DNA of 64,000 bases from Campylobacter sp. MG1 (GTDB lineage: Bacteria; Campylobacterota; Campylobacteria; Campylobacterales; Campylobacteraceae). Both the position numbers and the translations under genes were made by a program. Location of the stretch: contig NZ_JANYME010000007.1 of assembly GCF_026616895.1 (NCBI RefSeq), forward strand, positions 30,003 through 94,002, given 5' to 3'. Below are positions 1 through 8,351 of the stretch, in pieces (positions within the stretch are counted from its first letter, which is position 1; each line of letters starts with the position of its first letter). The notes beneath the pieces were generated by a model that saw nothing but the letters and a program-made list of their open reading frames with translations, did not search any database and had not been told where the DNA came from.

Positions 1-872
1 AATATTGATAAAAAGCTAGATATTATAAATGCTGAAATAAGATGAAAAAATCCAACTTTTAAAGCAAAGCCAATTATTTTTCTTTTTGAATTCATAAAAT
101 AACTAGCACTTAGAGTTTTTCCATGACTAGGTAATAAAGCGTGTAAAAATCCATATATTAAAGCTAGTGGATAAAATAAAATATTATTTTCTTTAAGTAA
201 TAAAATTAATTTTTCCTGTAGTAAAACTAAAAAATCTAATATATTTTTATATATTTTTTTTAAGCTTTGTATTAATTCATTATTAGTTTCTTTTTGCACT
301 ATTTTAATTATTTGTTTTTTATCTTTAATTTGTGTTTTATTTGATACTATTTGATAATAAGCAGCGTTTAAATTTATATTTTCATCAATTATAAAATTAT
401 CTAGTTTATAGGTATTTTCCTTAATTAAAAAATTAAAAAATCCGTCCTCATCTTTTATATTAAACACTAATACTCTATCAATTTGTGGTGTAAAATCATA
501 ATCTAAATCGTATTCTAAGAATAAAACTTTATCAAATTTAACATTAACATTTTTTACATTAAAATTTATTTTTTGAGTTTCACCTAATGGTAAATCATAA
601 TATTTTAATGAGGTTAAAAAATTTTTAGGTATTAAATAATCAAGTAAATTTACTCTTATTTCTATTAATTCTTTTCCATCTAATTTTTTATCATTATTTT
701 TATCAAAACCATCTAATAATGTCTGTGAAAAATTAGATGAAAATTCCCATTTGATTGATTTTCCCATAAAACTTACATGTGCTGTAGGTGTATATAAAGC
801 ACACAAAGCACATGCAAATATTTTTAAATTTAAAAAATTAATTAGAACAATTATCTTTAAGAATTTTAGCAA
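1..872 (-). CDS. DUF1007 / NicO-type metal transporter (partial)
   Basis: The frame is open from 872 to the window edge, so the C-terminal membrane part is cut off. I chose the TTG at 870-872 because GAGGAG (883-888) precedes it and a signal-like hydrophobic stretch follows. It overlaps the 3' end of znuA. After the signal comes a soluble domain with an EF-hand-like DKNNDKKLDGKE, as in DUF1007 periplasmic domains. A membrane region near the edge contains HALLPSHGK, matching the H-A-L-x-P-x-H-G-K motif of NicO/RcnA metal transporters. Known members move nickel or cobalt. The overlap with a zinc-binding protein gene suggests zinc as substrate here (inference). No ATG is available for the start. 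Confidence 0.72.
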   Translation of the reverse strand, partial: MLKFLKIIVLINFLNLKIFACALCALYTPTAHVSFMGKSIKWEFSSNFSQTLLDGFDKNNDKKLDGKELIEIRVNLLDYLIPKNFLTSLKYYDLPLGETQKINFNVKNVNVKFDKVLFLEYDLDYDFTPQIDRVLVFNIKDEDGFFNFLIKENTYKLDNFIIDENINLNAAYYQIVSNKTQIKDKKQIIKIVQKETNNELIQSLKKIYKNILDFLVLLQEKLILLLKENNILFYPLALIYGFLHALLPSHGKTLSASYFMNSKRKIIGFALKVGFFHLISAFIISSFLSI

Positions 873-2325
873 ATTTTATAAGCTCCTCTAGAAAATTAGG
901 TGCAAGCGGGTCTATTTGTACTATTTTTAAACCACTTTCTTTGTGAATTACATTTATTAGTTTATCACTAAATTGTGGAGCTTTTAAAACAAGACAAATC
1001 TTTTTATCTTTCGCAGCCTCCACTATTTTTGCTAATTTGTTTGCTTTTATCTCCTTACCTTCAAATTCTACGGTATATTCTGATAAATTATATCTATTAG
1101 CAAAATACCCCCATGAAGGATGCGCACTCACAAAACCTTTCGTTTTTAAATCTTTTGTTAAATCATAAAGTTTTAAATTTAACTCATCAAGTTCTTTTTG
1201 AAATTTTTCTAAATTTATATCTATTTCTTTTGTGTTTTCAGGCATTGCTTCTTTTAGAGCATTAGCTGAATTTTGTGCTATTTGTTTTAATAAAATAGGG
1301 TCAGTCCAAATATGTACATCTAAGCCTGAGTGGTCGTGATGATGACCCTCGTGTCCATCGTCTTTATCGTGATTATGTTCATGATGATTTTCATGATGAT
1401 CGTGATGATTATGTTTGTCATCTTTTTTATGTTCTATATGATGAATTAAATCTTCTTTTATCTCATCAATATTCATATTTTTAGGATAGTATGTAGGCCA
1501 ATTTATCATTTCTTCTAATAATTTTTCTTGGCTTTCATCTCCAAAGAATATATGAAAATGTTCTAAATCTTTAGTTGGTGCTATATTATGGTCGCTAAAT
1601 TGAACAAATTTAGGAGTACCATTATTTTGTGTAGCTTCAAATAAATATCTTACACCTTTTTTACCTGATTCGTAGGTTAAAATTTTATATCCTACATATT
1701 TGTATTGTGATTTTTTGCTAATTCCATTTTTTATAAATTCCATTCCATCTTTATTGATGATTATTTTTTCTACATCGGTTTTATAGCCATCTAAATAGTA
1801 ATTTTTATAATAATCTTTAGTTTTATTTTCACTTGCATTAGCTTTTAATTCAAAAAAATCATCTAGTGAGCCATCAAGTGCATAAGGATAAATTGATTTC
1901 CAATCACCATACCAATCGCTTAAATCTCTATTTTTTACATCTTTATCATCAAATTTTCCATTATAAACATCATCGTTATGATTGTGATGATGGTGTTCAT
2001 CTAATTCTATTTGAGAATATTTATTTTTTTTGATACCTTCGTTTGTATGAGCTATTTTTATATTTGTATTTTCAGCAAGTCTTTTAAGCCAAACATCTTC
2101 AACTTCAACACCTATTCCTAAAAAAACTTTAGCTTTGCTAAGTTCTATCATTTGTGCTGGTTTTGGTTCATATGTATGAGGGTCAGCTCCTGCTGGCATA
2201 AGTACTGTAACTTTTGCATCTGGTAGTAATTTTTTTACTATCATTTCTTGTGGTAATATACTAACTCCTACATTAGTTGCTAAAGCATAGCTCGTAACAA
2301 TGCTTAAAAATAATATTTTTTTCAT
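838..2325 (-). CDS. znuA: Zinc ABC transporter substrate-binding protein ZnuA with an internal ZinT domain
   Basis: This is a periplasmic zinc receptor of the ZnuABC family, 495 aa from an ATG at 2323-2325 preceded by GAAAGG. An upstream TTG (2382) is rejected because it would bury the signal peptide. The signal peptide is followed by the ZnuA N-lobe with ligand H50 in DPHTYEP. A His-rich patch (about 111-117) leads into a complete ZinT/YodA domain (about 119-299: DWYGDW, KILTYESGK, FSDHNIAPT, EHFHIFFG, NWPTYYP). A second His-rich stretch (305-332) follows, and then ZnuA resumes with DVHIW (H338), SAHPSWGY (H402) and DPLAP (D472). The usual His-loop of ZnuA therefore holds an entire second zinc protein. 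Streptococcal AdcA also combines these domains, but with ZinT at the C-terminus. No znuBC is visible in the window. Confidence 0.93.
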   Translation of the reverse strand: MKKILFLSIVTSYALATNVGVSILPQEMIVKKLLPDAKVTVLMPAGADPHTYEPKPAQMIELSKAKVFLGIGVEVEDVWLKRLAENTNIKIAHTNEGIKKNKYSQIELDEHHHHNHNDDVYNGKFDDKDVKNRDLSDWYGDWKSIYPYALDGSLDDFFELKANASENKTKDYYKNYYLDGYKTDVEKIIINKDGMEFIKNGISKKSQYKYVGYKILTYESGKKGVRYLFEATQNNGTPKFVQFSDHNIAPTKDLEHFHIFFGDESQEKLLEEMINWPTYYPKNMNIDEIKEDLIHHIEHKKDDKHNHHDHHENHHEHNHDKDDGHEGHHHDHSGLDVHIWTDPILLKQIAQNSANALKEAMPENTKEIDINLEKFQKELDELNLKLYDLTKDLKTKGFVSAHPSWGYFANRYNLSEYTVEFEGKEIKANKLAKIVEAAKDKKICLVLKAPQFSDKLINVIHKESGLKIVQIDPLAPNFLEELIKFAKILKDNCSN

Positions 2326-2375
2326 AATAAAGCCTTTCATTTTTAATGATTTAAAGTGTAGTATAAAGTTGCTTA

Positions 2376-2394
2376 AATGCAACTTAGTTGCATT
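2376..2394. promoter_or_regulatory. Candidate Zur operator (8-bp inverted repeat)
   Basis: AATGCAAC (2376-2383) and GTTGCATT (2387-2394) form a perfect inverted repeat with a 3-bp spacer. It lies in the divergent intergenic region between znuA and the Fur-family regulator gene. The position suits autoregulation plus znuA repression. The sequence is not the classical Fur box, so assigning it to the neighbouring regulator is inference. Confidence 0.55.
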
Positions 2395-2440
2395 AATGTA
2401 AGATAGTTTATTTTTAAGTTTTTTATGCTATTATTCCGAA

Positions 2441-2794
2441 ATGAATTCATTAAAATTATTAAAAGAACATGATATTAGTATTACAGAATTTAGAATTTTA
2501 TTGTTAGATGAGCTTTTGAAAGCTAAAGAACCTATGTGTTTTGATGAATTTAAAACAAAAGCTAATAAAACTACATTTTATAGAACTATGGAACAATTTT
2601 TGCAAAAAAAAATAGTACATAAAGTAGAACTTGATGGTAAAGGGTATTATCAAATAAATAAAGGCAATAATGCTTTATTTATTTGTGATATTTGTCATCA
2701 TACTCAGGATTTGCCACTTCCAAAAATTGATAAGGTAGAAGTAAATTCTGTGCTTGTAAAAGGAGTTTGTAAAGATTGTAAAGGTAGTGAATGA
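2441..2794 (+). CDS. Fur-family regulator, probable Zur
   Basis: This short (117 aa) Fur-superfamily repressor has an N-terminal winged helix (TTFYRTMEQF matches the family's T-x-Y-R recognition helix) and a C-terminal part with two CxxC pairs (CDIC, CKDC) for structural zinc. It is shorter than the true Fur encoded at 23086 and lacks that protein's HHDH metal-site motif. It is divergent from znuA, with a palindrome between them, so a zinc-responsive Zur role is the best reading. The last 4 nt overlap the peroxidase gene (ATGA), so it heads a three-gene operon. It could sense another metal. Confidence 0.8.
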   Translation: MNSLKLLKEHDISITEFRILLLDELLKAKEPMCFDEFKTKANKTTFYRTMEQFLQKKIVHKVELDGKGYYQINKGNNALFICDICHHTQDLPLPKIDKVEVNSVLVKGVCKDCKGSE

Positions 2795-3651
2795 GAAAAA
2801 TTATATTATTGTTTTTTTGCATTTATTTATTTGCAGCAAATATTTATAAACCACTTAAAGAAATTCCATATGATGAAGATTTAGCATTAATTGGTAAAAG
2901 GATGTTTTTTGATATAAATTTAAATTCTTCAAAAGTATCTTGCAATACTTGTCATGACTTAAATTTAACTGGTTCAGGTTCTAATAATTCAGGTATAAAC
3001 ACTGATAATTTATTAAACCCACCGACTGTTTTAAATATTGCATATTCTAATTTATTTTTTAAAGATGCAAGTGTTAATAACTTATACGAACAAGTAGAAC
3101 AAACTTTATTAAGGGATATGCACTTAGATAAAAATGACCTTGATAATATATTACAAAATAATGTCACATATAATGTTTTATTTGAAAAAGTCGGCTTAAA
3201 GGCAAATACAAATAGTGCTATTTTAGCTCTTGTTGAATTTGAAAAAGCATTAGTAACACTAGATTCACCATTTGATCTTTTTTTAAAAGGAGATTCTTTG
3301 GCTATTAGTGAGAGAGCTAAAAATGGTTTAAAATTATTTAATAAATATGGTTGTTTAGCATGTCATAACGGTGATAATTTTGGGACTAATATGATATCTA
3401 GTGTTAATAATGATTTTTTTCAGCACTGTGAATTTAGTGATAGTGAAATGGTAAAAATACCTACATTAAGAAACATAACATTAACAGCACCATATTCTTA
3501 TAATGGTGGTTATCATTATTTAGAGGATATTATAAGAGCAAAAACTGCTTGTCAATTAGGAATTATTATGCCTGATAAAGATGTGGATGATATAATAGAG
3601 TTTTTAAAAACACTAGAAGGAAAAAGACCTAGGATTTTGGATAAACAATGA
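2791..3651 (+). CDS. Di-haem cytochrome c peroxidase family protein (MauG/CcpA-like)
   Basis: The protein has 286 aa with an N-terminal signal peptide and two c-type haem motifs, CNTCH (51-55) and CLACH (188-192). It also has the family's TAPYSYNGGYH segment near residues 232-242, where most members read TAPYFHDGS. Such proteins reduce hydrogen peroxide in the periplasm using electrons from small cytochromes c. It is somewhat shorter than typical CcpA. Its start overlaps the regulator gene by 4 nt and its stop overlaps the next gene by 4 nt, so expression is probably coupled to both. Bacterial di-haem peroxidase is secure; a specific role in zinc stress is only inferred from context. Confidence 0.85.
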   Translation: MRKIILLFFCIYLFAANIYKPLKEIPYDEDLALIGKRMFFDINLNSSKVSCNTCHDLNLTGSGSNNSGINTDNLLNPPTVLNIAYSNLFFKDASVNNLYEQVEQTLLRDMHLDKNDLDNILQNNVTYNVLFEKVGLKANTNSAILALVEFEKALVTLDSPFDLFLKGDSLAISERAKNGLKLFNKYGCLACHNGDNFGTNMISSVNNDFFQHCEFSDSEMVKIPTLRNITLTAPYSYNGGYHYLEDIIRAKTACQLGIIMPDKDVDDIIEFLKTLEGKRPRILDKQ

Positions 3652-6302
3652 ATAAAGAATATAGAGATATAGAAGTAAAAACATTTGCACTTAATATTTT
3701 TAAAATTTTGACATTTTGTTTGGTTGTTTCTTTACTTATATGTAGTGGTTTATTTTTTTATAAACTTAATAGAATTAATTTTAACAATTTAATAGACAAA
3801 AAAATTCAAGATATCATAATAGAACAAAAAGAATTAATGTTAGATATTGAAAAACCTAGCGTATATACTAATTTTGATATAAGTGGAAAAAGATTATCTA
3901 GCCTTAATGTAAAAAGTGTAGATTTGATACAAACATTACAAGGTAGGGATAAAATTACTGATGAGCAGTCAATTAAATTAGAAAAATCTTTAGATGATTT
4001 AAAAAAATACATAACAGATTTTAATGCTTTATTAGGAATTAGTTTTAGCGATTTTAAAAGTTTTAATGTCATATATTCTCAAGTAAAATTAATGGAAATA
4101 AAGCAGGGTGTTTTGGAATTTGTATTTACAAGCAATGTTGATTTAACAATGCTTAATGAATATGTAAAAGAAATAGAACATTTAATTTTAGAAAAAGATA
4201 ATTTAATTAAAGAAAATAATGAAAATATATTTAAATTACAGGGTAGTAATGATAAAAAAAATATAAATAAAATAGATGATTATATTTATAAAAATGACAT
4301 TTTAGATAATGAAAAAATGTTTTTACTACTTTCTAAAAAATTATTGCTGGGAGTAAAACAATTAAGATTACAAAAAGAGAAAATTGTAAATTTTAAAGAT
4401 TTTATTAACACTATAGAAATAATACGAGATGATATTATAAAAAGTAGTGAAAGATTACAAAAAACTAAAGAACAATTAATTTTAGTATATTTGGTTATTT
4501 TTATATCTTTAATTTTTGTTTTAGGAGTATATTTTAAATTCAATTATGAATTAAATTTGTTATTACAGATTTTATATAAGGCTTTTTTAAATTCTCCAAT
4601 TCAACAGGTTTTAATTAATAGAAAAAACAATGTAGTTACTCCTGATTTTGTTAATGATAATTTTAGTTTCAATTCATTTATATTGACTGAACAAAGTGAT
4701 GATACTAAAAAAACTCAAGCTATAAATTTTTATGATTCACTTAGCAATATTATAGATATTAGTGATAATAAAGGATTTGATTTTGGCACATTAGTAGAAG
4801 AAAATCACAACAATATTCAATTATATGATGAAAATAGTGTGGTTAGTAGAAGGGATACTAGGTATTTTTCAGTTTTTAGGAAAGTTATAGATCGCAATTA
4901 TGAATTGATAAATAAGGTTGATGTAACTAAGAAAATTTTGCAGATTAGAGATTATAGAACTAAACTTTACAATATGCAAACAAAACTTGATACTGATAGT
5001 TTAACCGGATTATTATCTTTACAAGCTTTACAAGATAGAGAATTAAAAAATGATAGAGCTAATAAAAACAATATCTTTTTATATTTGAAAATTGATAATT
5101 TTAATGATTTTAGGTTAAATTATTCTACTATATTAATTGATGAAATTATAAAAGTTTTTGCAAATTCTTTAAAAAATGCTTTAAATATCAAGGATAATGA
5201 TGAGGTATTAAAAAGTATAGATATTTATCATTTACACATAGACGAATTTTGTATAGTTTATAAAAATCAAGATGAAGCTATCAAAGCAGCCGAACTTATA
5301 CAAAAGCATTTTACTATTAATAGTTATGGTGTAGATAATTTTTCTTTAGGTAAAAAAAATAAATTTGAATTAAAAATTAGTTCAGGGGTTGAACTTAAAG
5401 ATTTAGAATTAAATATTGGTATATCAAGTGATAGGGATATTAGAAAATCAAATCAAGAAATTATCAATCGTTTAGCTCAGGCAATGTTAGCAAGTTATGA
5501 AACTATTAGAACAAAAGAGCCTTATTGTATTTACAAAGAGGGTTTAAATATTGAAAAACAACATGTAGAACAGCAAAAAATAGTATCTCGCATTAGACAT
5601 GCACTTGATAATGATAAAATTTTTGTTGTATGTCAGGGCGTTCATAATTCTTTGACTAGAGATATATCTTATTATGAAGTATTAGTAAGAATTAGGGGTG
5701 AAAATAATGAGATAATATACCCTAGTACATTTTTAGATGTAGCAAGAAAAGTAGGTCTTTATAAAGATATACAAGAAGTTGTTATTAATAAAGTTTTTGA
5801 TTTGATAGATATTTATCCTAATGAAAATTTTAGTATAAATTTAGCTAATTCTGATATTACAAATAAGGAAACTAATAAGTTATTTAGAAGAAGATTAGAA
5901 AAATGCTCTCGTCCAGAGGCTTTATGTGTAGAGATATTAGAAAGTGAAAGTATTGATAAATATGATGATTTATCTAATTTTTTAGAATTTATATCTTTTT
6001 ATGGTTGTAAAATCGCAATAGATGATTTTGGTAGCGGGTATTCAAATTTTTATAGGTTATTAAAAATTAAATTTGATTATTTAAAAATTGATGGTTCAAT
6101 TATTGAGAGTTTAATAGTTGATGAAAACGCTAGAACGGTTCTTGAAACTTTGGTTAGTTTCGCACATAAGCAAGGCTATGAAGTTGTCGCTGAATTTGTT
6201 AAAAATCAAGAAATTTTAAAAATAGTTCAAGATTATGGAATAGAAAAAGCTCAAGGTTATGAATTAAGTAAACCTGAGGAGCCACATAATATTTTTGTTT
6301 AA
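3648..6302 (+). CDS. Membrane GGDEF-EAL protein, likely c-di-GMP phosphodiesterase
   Basis: This 884-aa inner-membrane protein has TM1 at about 16-38, a large periplasmic, helix-rich sensor region, TM2 at about 276-298, a GGDEF-like domain (about 445-600) and an EAL domain (about 630-880). The GGDEF signature is degenerate (HIDEF at about 530-534), so cyclase activity is unlikely. The EAL side keeps EVLVR, NLANS, VEILES, DDFGSG (about 792), the DYLKIDG lysine and VAEF, so it looks catalytically competent for c-di-GMP hydrolysis. It is translationally coupled to the peroxidase gene by ATGA. The periplasmic sensor resembles nothing I can name. Confidence 0.85.
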   Translation: MNKEYRDIEVKTFALNIFKILTFCLVVSLLICSGLFFYKLNRINFNNLIDKKIQDIIIEQKELMLDIEKPSVYTNFDISGKRLSSLNVKSVDLIQTLQGRDKITDEQSIKLEKSLDDLKKYITDFNALLGISFSDFKSFNVIYSQVKLMEIKQGVLEFVFTSNVDLTMLNEYVKEIEHLILEKDNLIKENNENIFKLQGSNDKKNINKIDDYIYKNDILDNEKMFLLLSKKLLLGVKQLRLQKEKIVNFKDFINTIEIIRDDIIKSSERLQKTKEQLILVYLVIFISLIFVLGVYFKFNYELNLLLQILYKAFLNSPIQQVLINRKNNVVTPDFVNDNFSFNSFILTEQSDDTKKTQAINFYDSLSNIIDISDNKGFDFGTLVEENHNNIQLYDENSVVSRRDTRYFSVFRKVIDRNYELINKVDVTKKILQIRDYRTKLYNMQTKLDTDSLTGLLSLQALQDRELKNDRANKNNIFLYLKIDNFNDFRLNYSTILIDEIIKVFANSLKNALNIKDNDEVLKSIDIYHLHIDEFCIVYKNQDEAIKAAELIQKHFTINSYGVDNFSLGKKNKFELKISSGVELKDLELNIGISSDRDIRKSNQEIINRLAQAMLASYETIRTKEPYCIYKEGLNIEKQHVEQQKIVSRIRHALDNDKIFVVCQGVHNSLTRDISYYEVLVRIRGENNEIIYPSTFLDVARKVGLYKDIQEVVINKVFDLIDIYPNENFSINLANSDITNKETNKLFRRRLEKCSRPEALCVEILESESIDKYDDLSNFLEFISFYGCKIAIDDFGSGYSNFYRLLKIKFDYLKIDGSIIESLIVDENARTVLETLVSFAHKQGYEVVAEFVKNQEILKIVQDYGIEKAQGYELSKPEEPHNIFV

Positions 6303-6495
6303 CTTGATTTTATAATTTATAAACTGTATAAAGATAGTAAAATATATTTAAGTTGGATAAAAATTTATTTTTAGTATTTTATATAAATAAAATATATTTA
6401 AAAAATAATATTTTTTCTATATTTTAAATATTTATTTTTTTAATTAAGTTTTTTATATTAGTATGTATAATGCTATGAATTTTTAAGGATACAAG

Positions 6496-7521
6496 ATGAA
6501 TTATTCTTTGTTAAATGAAATTTTATATTCATTACCAGTCGCTACTTTAGGTTTTGAAATACTTGTATTCATAGGTTCTATTTATTTTAGAAAACATAAT
6601 ATAACTTTTCTAGTTTTGTTATTTTTGTCATCTAGAATTATTTGTATTTTTTTGGCTAATAATTTAGCTCACGCATATATATCAATATTTTCACCAATTG
6701 TTTTTGCAATATTAGTTAGTCTTAAGAAAGATTATTTAAATACAAAAAGTCTTTTACCAGCTTGTTTGATAGTAATTTTATATATTTTATTAGCATTATT
6801 TATTCAAAATTTTGATTTTATTAATAAATTACATGAACTTAAATTTATAAATCAAACTTTTGCATATTCTGATTTTTCTTTTGCTTTATTTTTCTTTTTG
6901 ATGATTTATGTGGTTATTTTAAGAAAAATTAATAATTTTGAATGTTTTTTACAAGGTGCTTATATAACGGCTTATACGCATTTTTTATTTTATGAATATT
7001 TTAATAGTTTTAATTTAAGTTATTTTGAATTAGGTTCTTTTGTATTTTTAGTGGCTATTATTTATCAGGGGTATAAGTTAGCTTTTTACGATTCTCTTAC
7101 TAATGTTTATAATCGTAGGGCTTATGATGCTTTGCAATTATATTCAGGTGATATTATTGCTATAATAGATATTGATTTTTTTAAAAATATCAACGATACT
7201 TATGGTCATGAAGTAGGTGATATAGCATTAATGAATTTATCAAAAATTTTAAAAAAATATTCTAAAACATATAGATATGGTGGTGAAGAATTTATTTTAA
7301 TTTTCAGAGGAAAATCATACGACGAATGTATAAAAAAATTAGAAAATTTAAAGAATGAAATTGAAAATAATAAATTTTTTATTAAAGATAATGTAATAAA
7401 TTTCACTATTAGTATAGGGGTTTGTATGGTTTCAAATTCTAAATTTGGAGCTTTTGAAAATGCTGATAATAGATTATATCAAGCTAAAAAAGATGGTAGA
7501 AATAAAATAATATTTAATTAA
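6496..7521 (+). CDS. Membrane diguanylate cyclase (GGDEF)
   Basis: The 341-aa protein has about six N-terminal hydrophobic helices (residues 1-195) and a C-terminal GGDEF domain. The domain start DSLTNVYNRRAYD and the active-site RYGGEEF (GGEEF at 262-266) are intact, so it should make c-di-GMP. The RxxD inhibitory site normally just upstream of the signature is absent (KKYS at that place), which predicts no classical product inhibition. It lies 8 nt upstream of the next gene. It and the EAL protein before it form a possible make-and-break pair, although a 193-bp AT-rich gap separates them. Confidence 0.85.
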   Translation: MNYSLLNEILYSLPVATLGFEILVFIGSIYFRKHNITFLVLLFLSSRIICIFLANNLAHAYISIFSPIVFAILVSLKKDYLNTKSLLPACLIVILYILLALFIQNFDFINKLHELKFINQTFAYSDFSFALFFFLMIYVVILRKINNFECFLQGAYITAYTHFLFYEYFNSFNLSYFELGSFVFLVAIIYQGYKLAFYDSLTNVYNRRAYDALQLYSGDIIAIIDIDFFKNINDTYGHEVGDIALMNLSKILKKYSKTYRYGGEEFILIFRGKSYDECIKKLENLKNEIENNKFFIKDNVINFTISIGVCMVSNSKFGAFENADNRLYQAKKDGRNKIIFN

Positions 7522-7529
7522 GAGGATAT

Positions 7530-8351
7530 ATGAAATTTATATTTTTGATTATTTGTAGCTTGGTTTTGAATGCTGCTAGTTATATTTTTGAAGATGATGA
7601 AAAATATGTCTTATTTAATGATGACGCTATACTTTCAATTACCAAAAAACAGAGTTTTGATAAAACAGGGCTAGTTTATAGAGCTGCTAGTGATATTTAT
7701 AAAGAACAATCACAAGAAAATCTTAATCTAATAAAAGAGCTAAAGTTTCATGCAAAAAAGCTAAAAAATGAATTTAAAGTGCTAAATAAATATTATTATT
7801 ACTGTTTTGATACTGATTTTAAAGGATGTGAAGAATCTTACAAATATTATGATGAAAAAGCTTATTTTGATGAAGAAGGATTAAAAGAAGCAAAAGAACG
7901 AGAATATTATATAGAAAATGTAGTTTATATTAATTATTTAAAAGATGATTTGATAACTTATTGCTACGAACATAGTGACTATTTAGGCGGTGCTCACGCT
8001 CAGTTTGGCTATGGGTGTGAGAGCGAGTTTGATGGCAAGGTCTTAGGAACTGATGTTTTTAAAGACACAGATAGCGTTAATAAATTTACTAGATTAGTTG
8101 CTAATGAGCTTTTAAAAGCACATAATGATGGAAAAATCAGCATATTTAAAGATACAATAGAAGATGTTAAAGCAAATAAAAGCTTTTTACATTCTTTGCC
8201 AGTGTTTTATCAAGATGGCATAATGGTATCTTTTTCGCCTTATGAAATCACACCTTGGAGCGATGGTGTGATTATAGTTTTTATACATAAAGATGATTTA
8301 AAAGGTATTTTAAAAGATGAGTATTTTAAATATTTTAAAAAGGAGCAATAA
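7530..8351 (+). CDS. Exported RsiV/DUF3298-like protein
   Basis: The protein has 273 aa with an N-terminal signal sequence ending near residue 17. The second half has the DUF3298/RsiV pattern: [12 protein letters not shown], a D-x-F segment, then [15 protein letters not shown] wording (seen as [11 protein letters not shown]) and [11 protein letters not shown]. In Bacillus RsiV this domain binds lysozyme; in most Gram-negatives its role is unknown. AGAGG precedes the ATG, and the gene's stop overlaps the start of ilvD by one base (TAATG), so it shares a transcript with ilvD. A periplasmic ligand-binding role is inference. Confidence 0.7.
   Translation: MKFIFLIICSLVLNAASYIFEDDEKYVLFNDDAILSITKKQSFDKTGLVYRAASDIYKEQSQENLNLIKELKFHAKKLKNEFKVLNKYYYYCFDTDFKGCEESYKYYDEKAYFDEEGLKEAKEREYYIENVVYINYLKDDLITYCYEHSDYLGGAHAQFGYGCESEFDGKVLGTDVFKDTDSVNKFTRLVANELLKAHNDGKISIFKDTIEDVKANKSFLHSLPVFYQDGIMVSFSPYEITPWSDGVIIVFIHKDDLKGILKDEYFKYFKKEQ

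Noticed and set aside
2326..2382. TTG-started N-terminal extension of ZnuA
   Set aside because: It would place 19 residues before a good signal peptide and run through half of the palindromic operator; the ATG at 2325 has a clear ribosome binding site.
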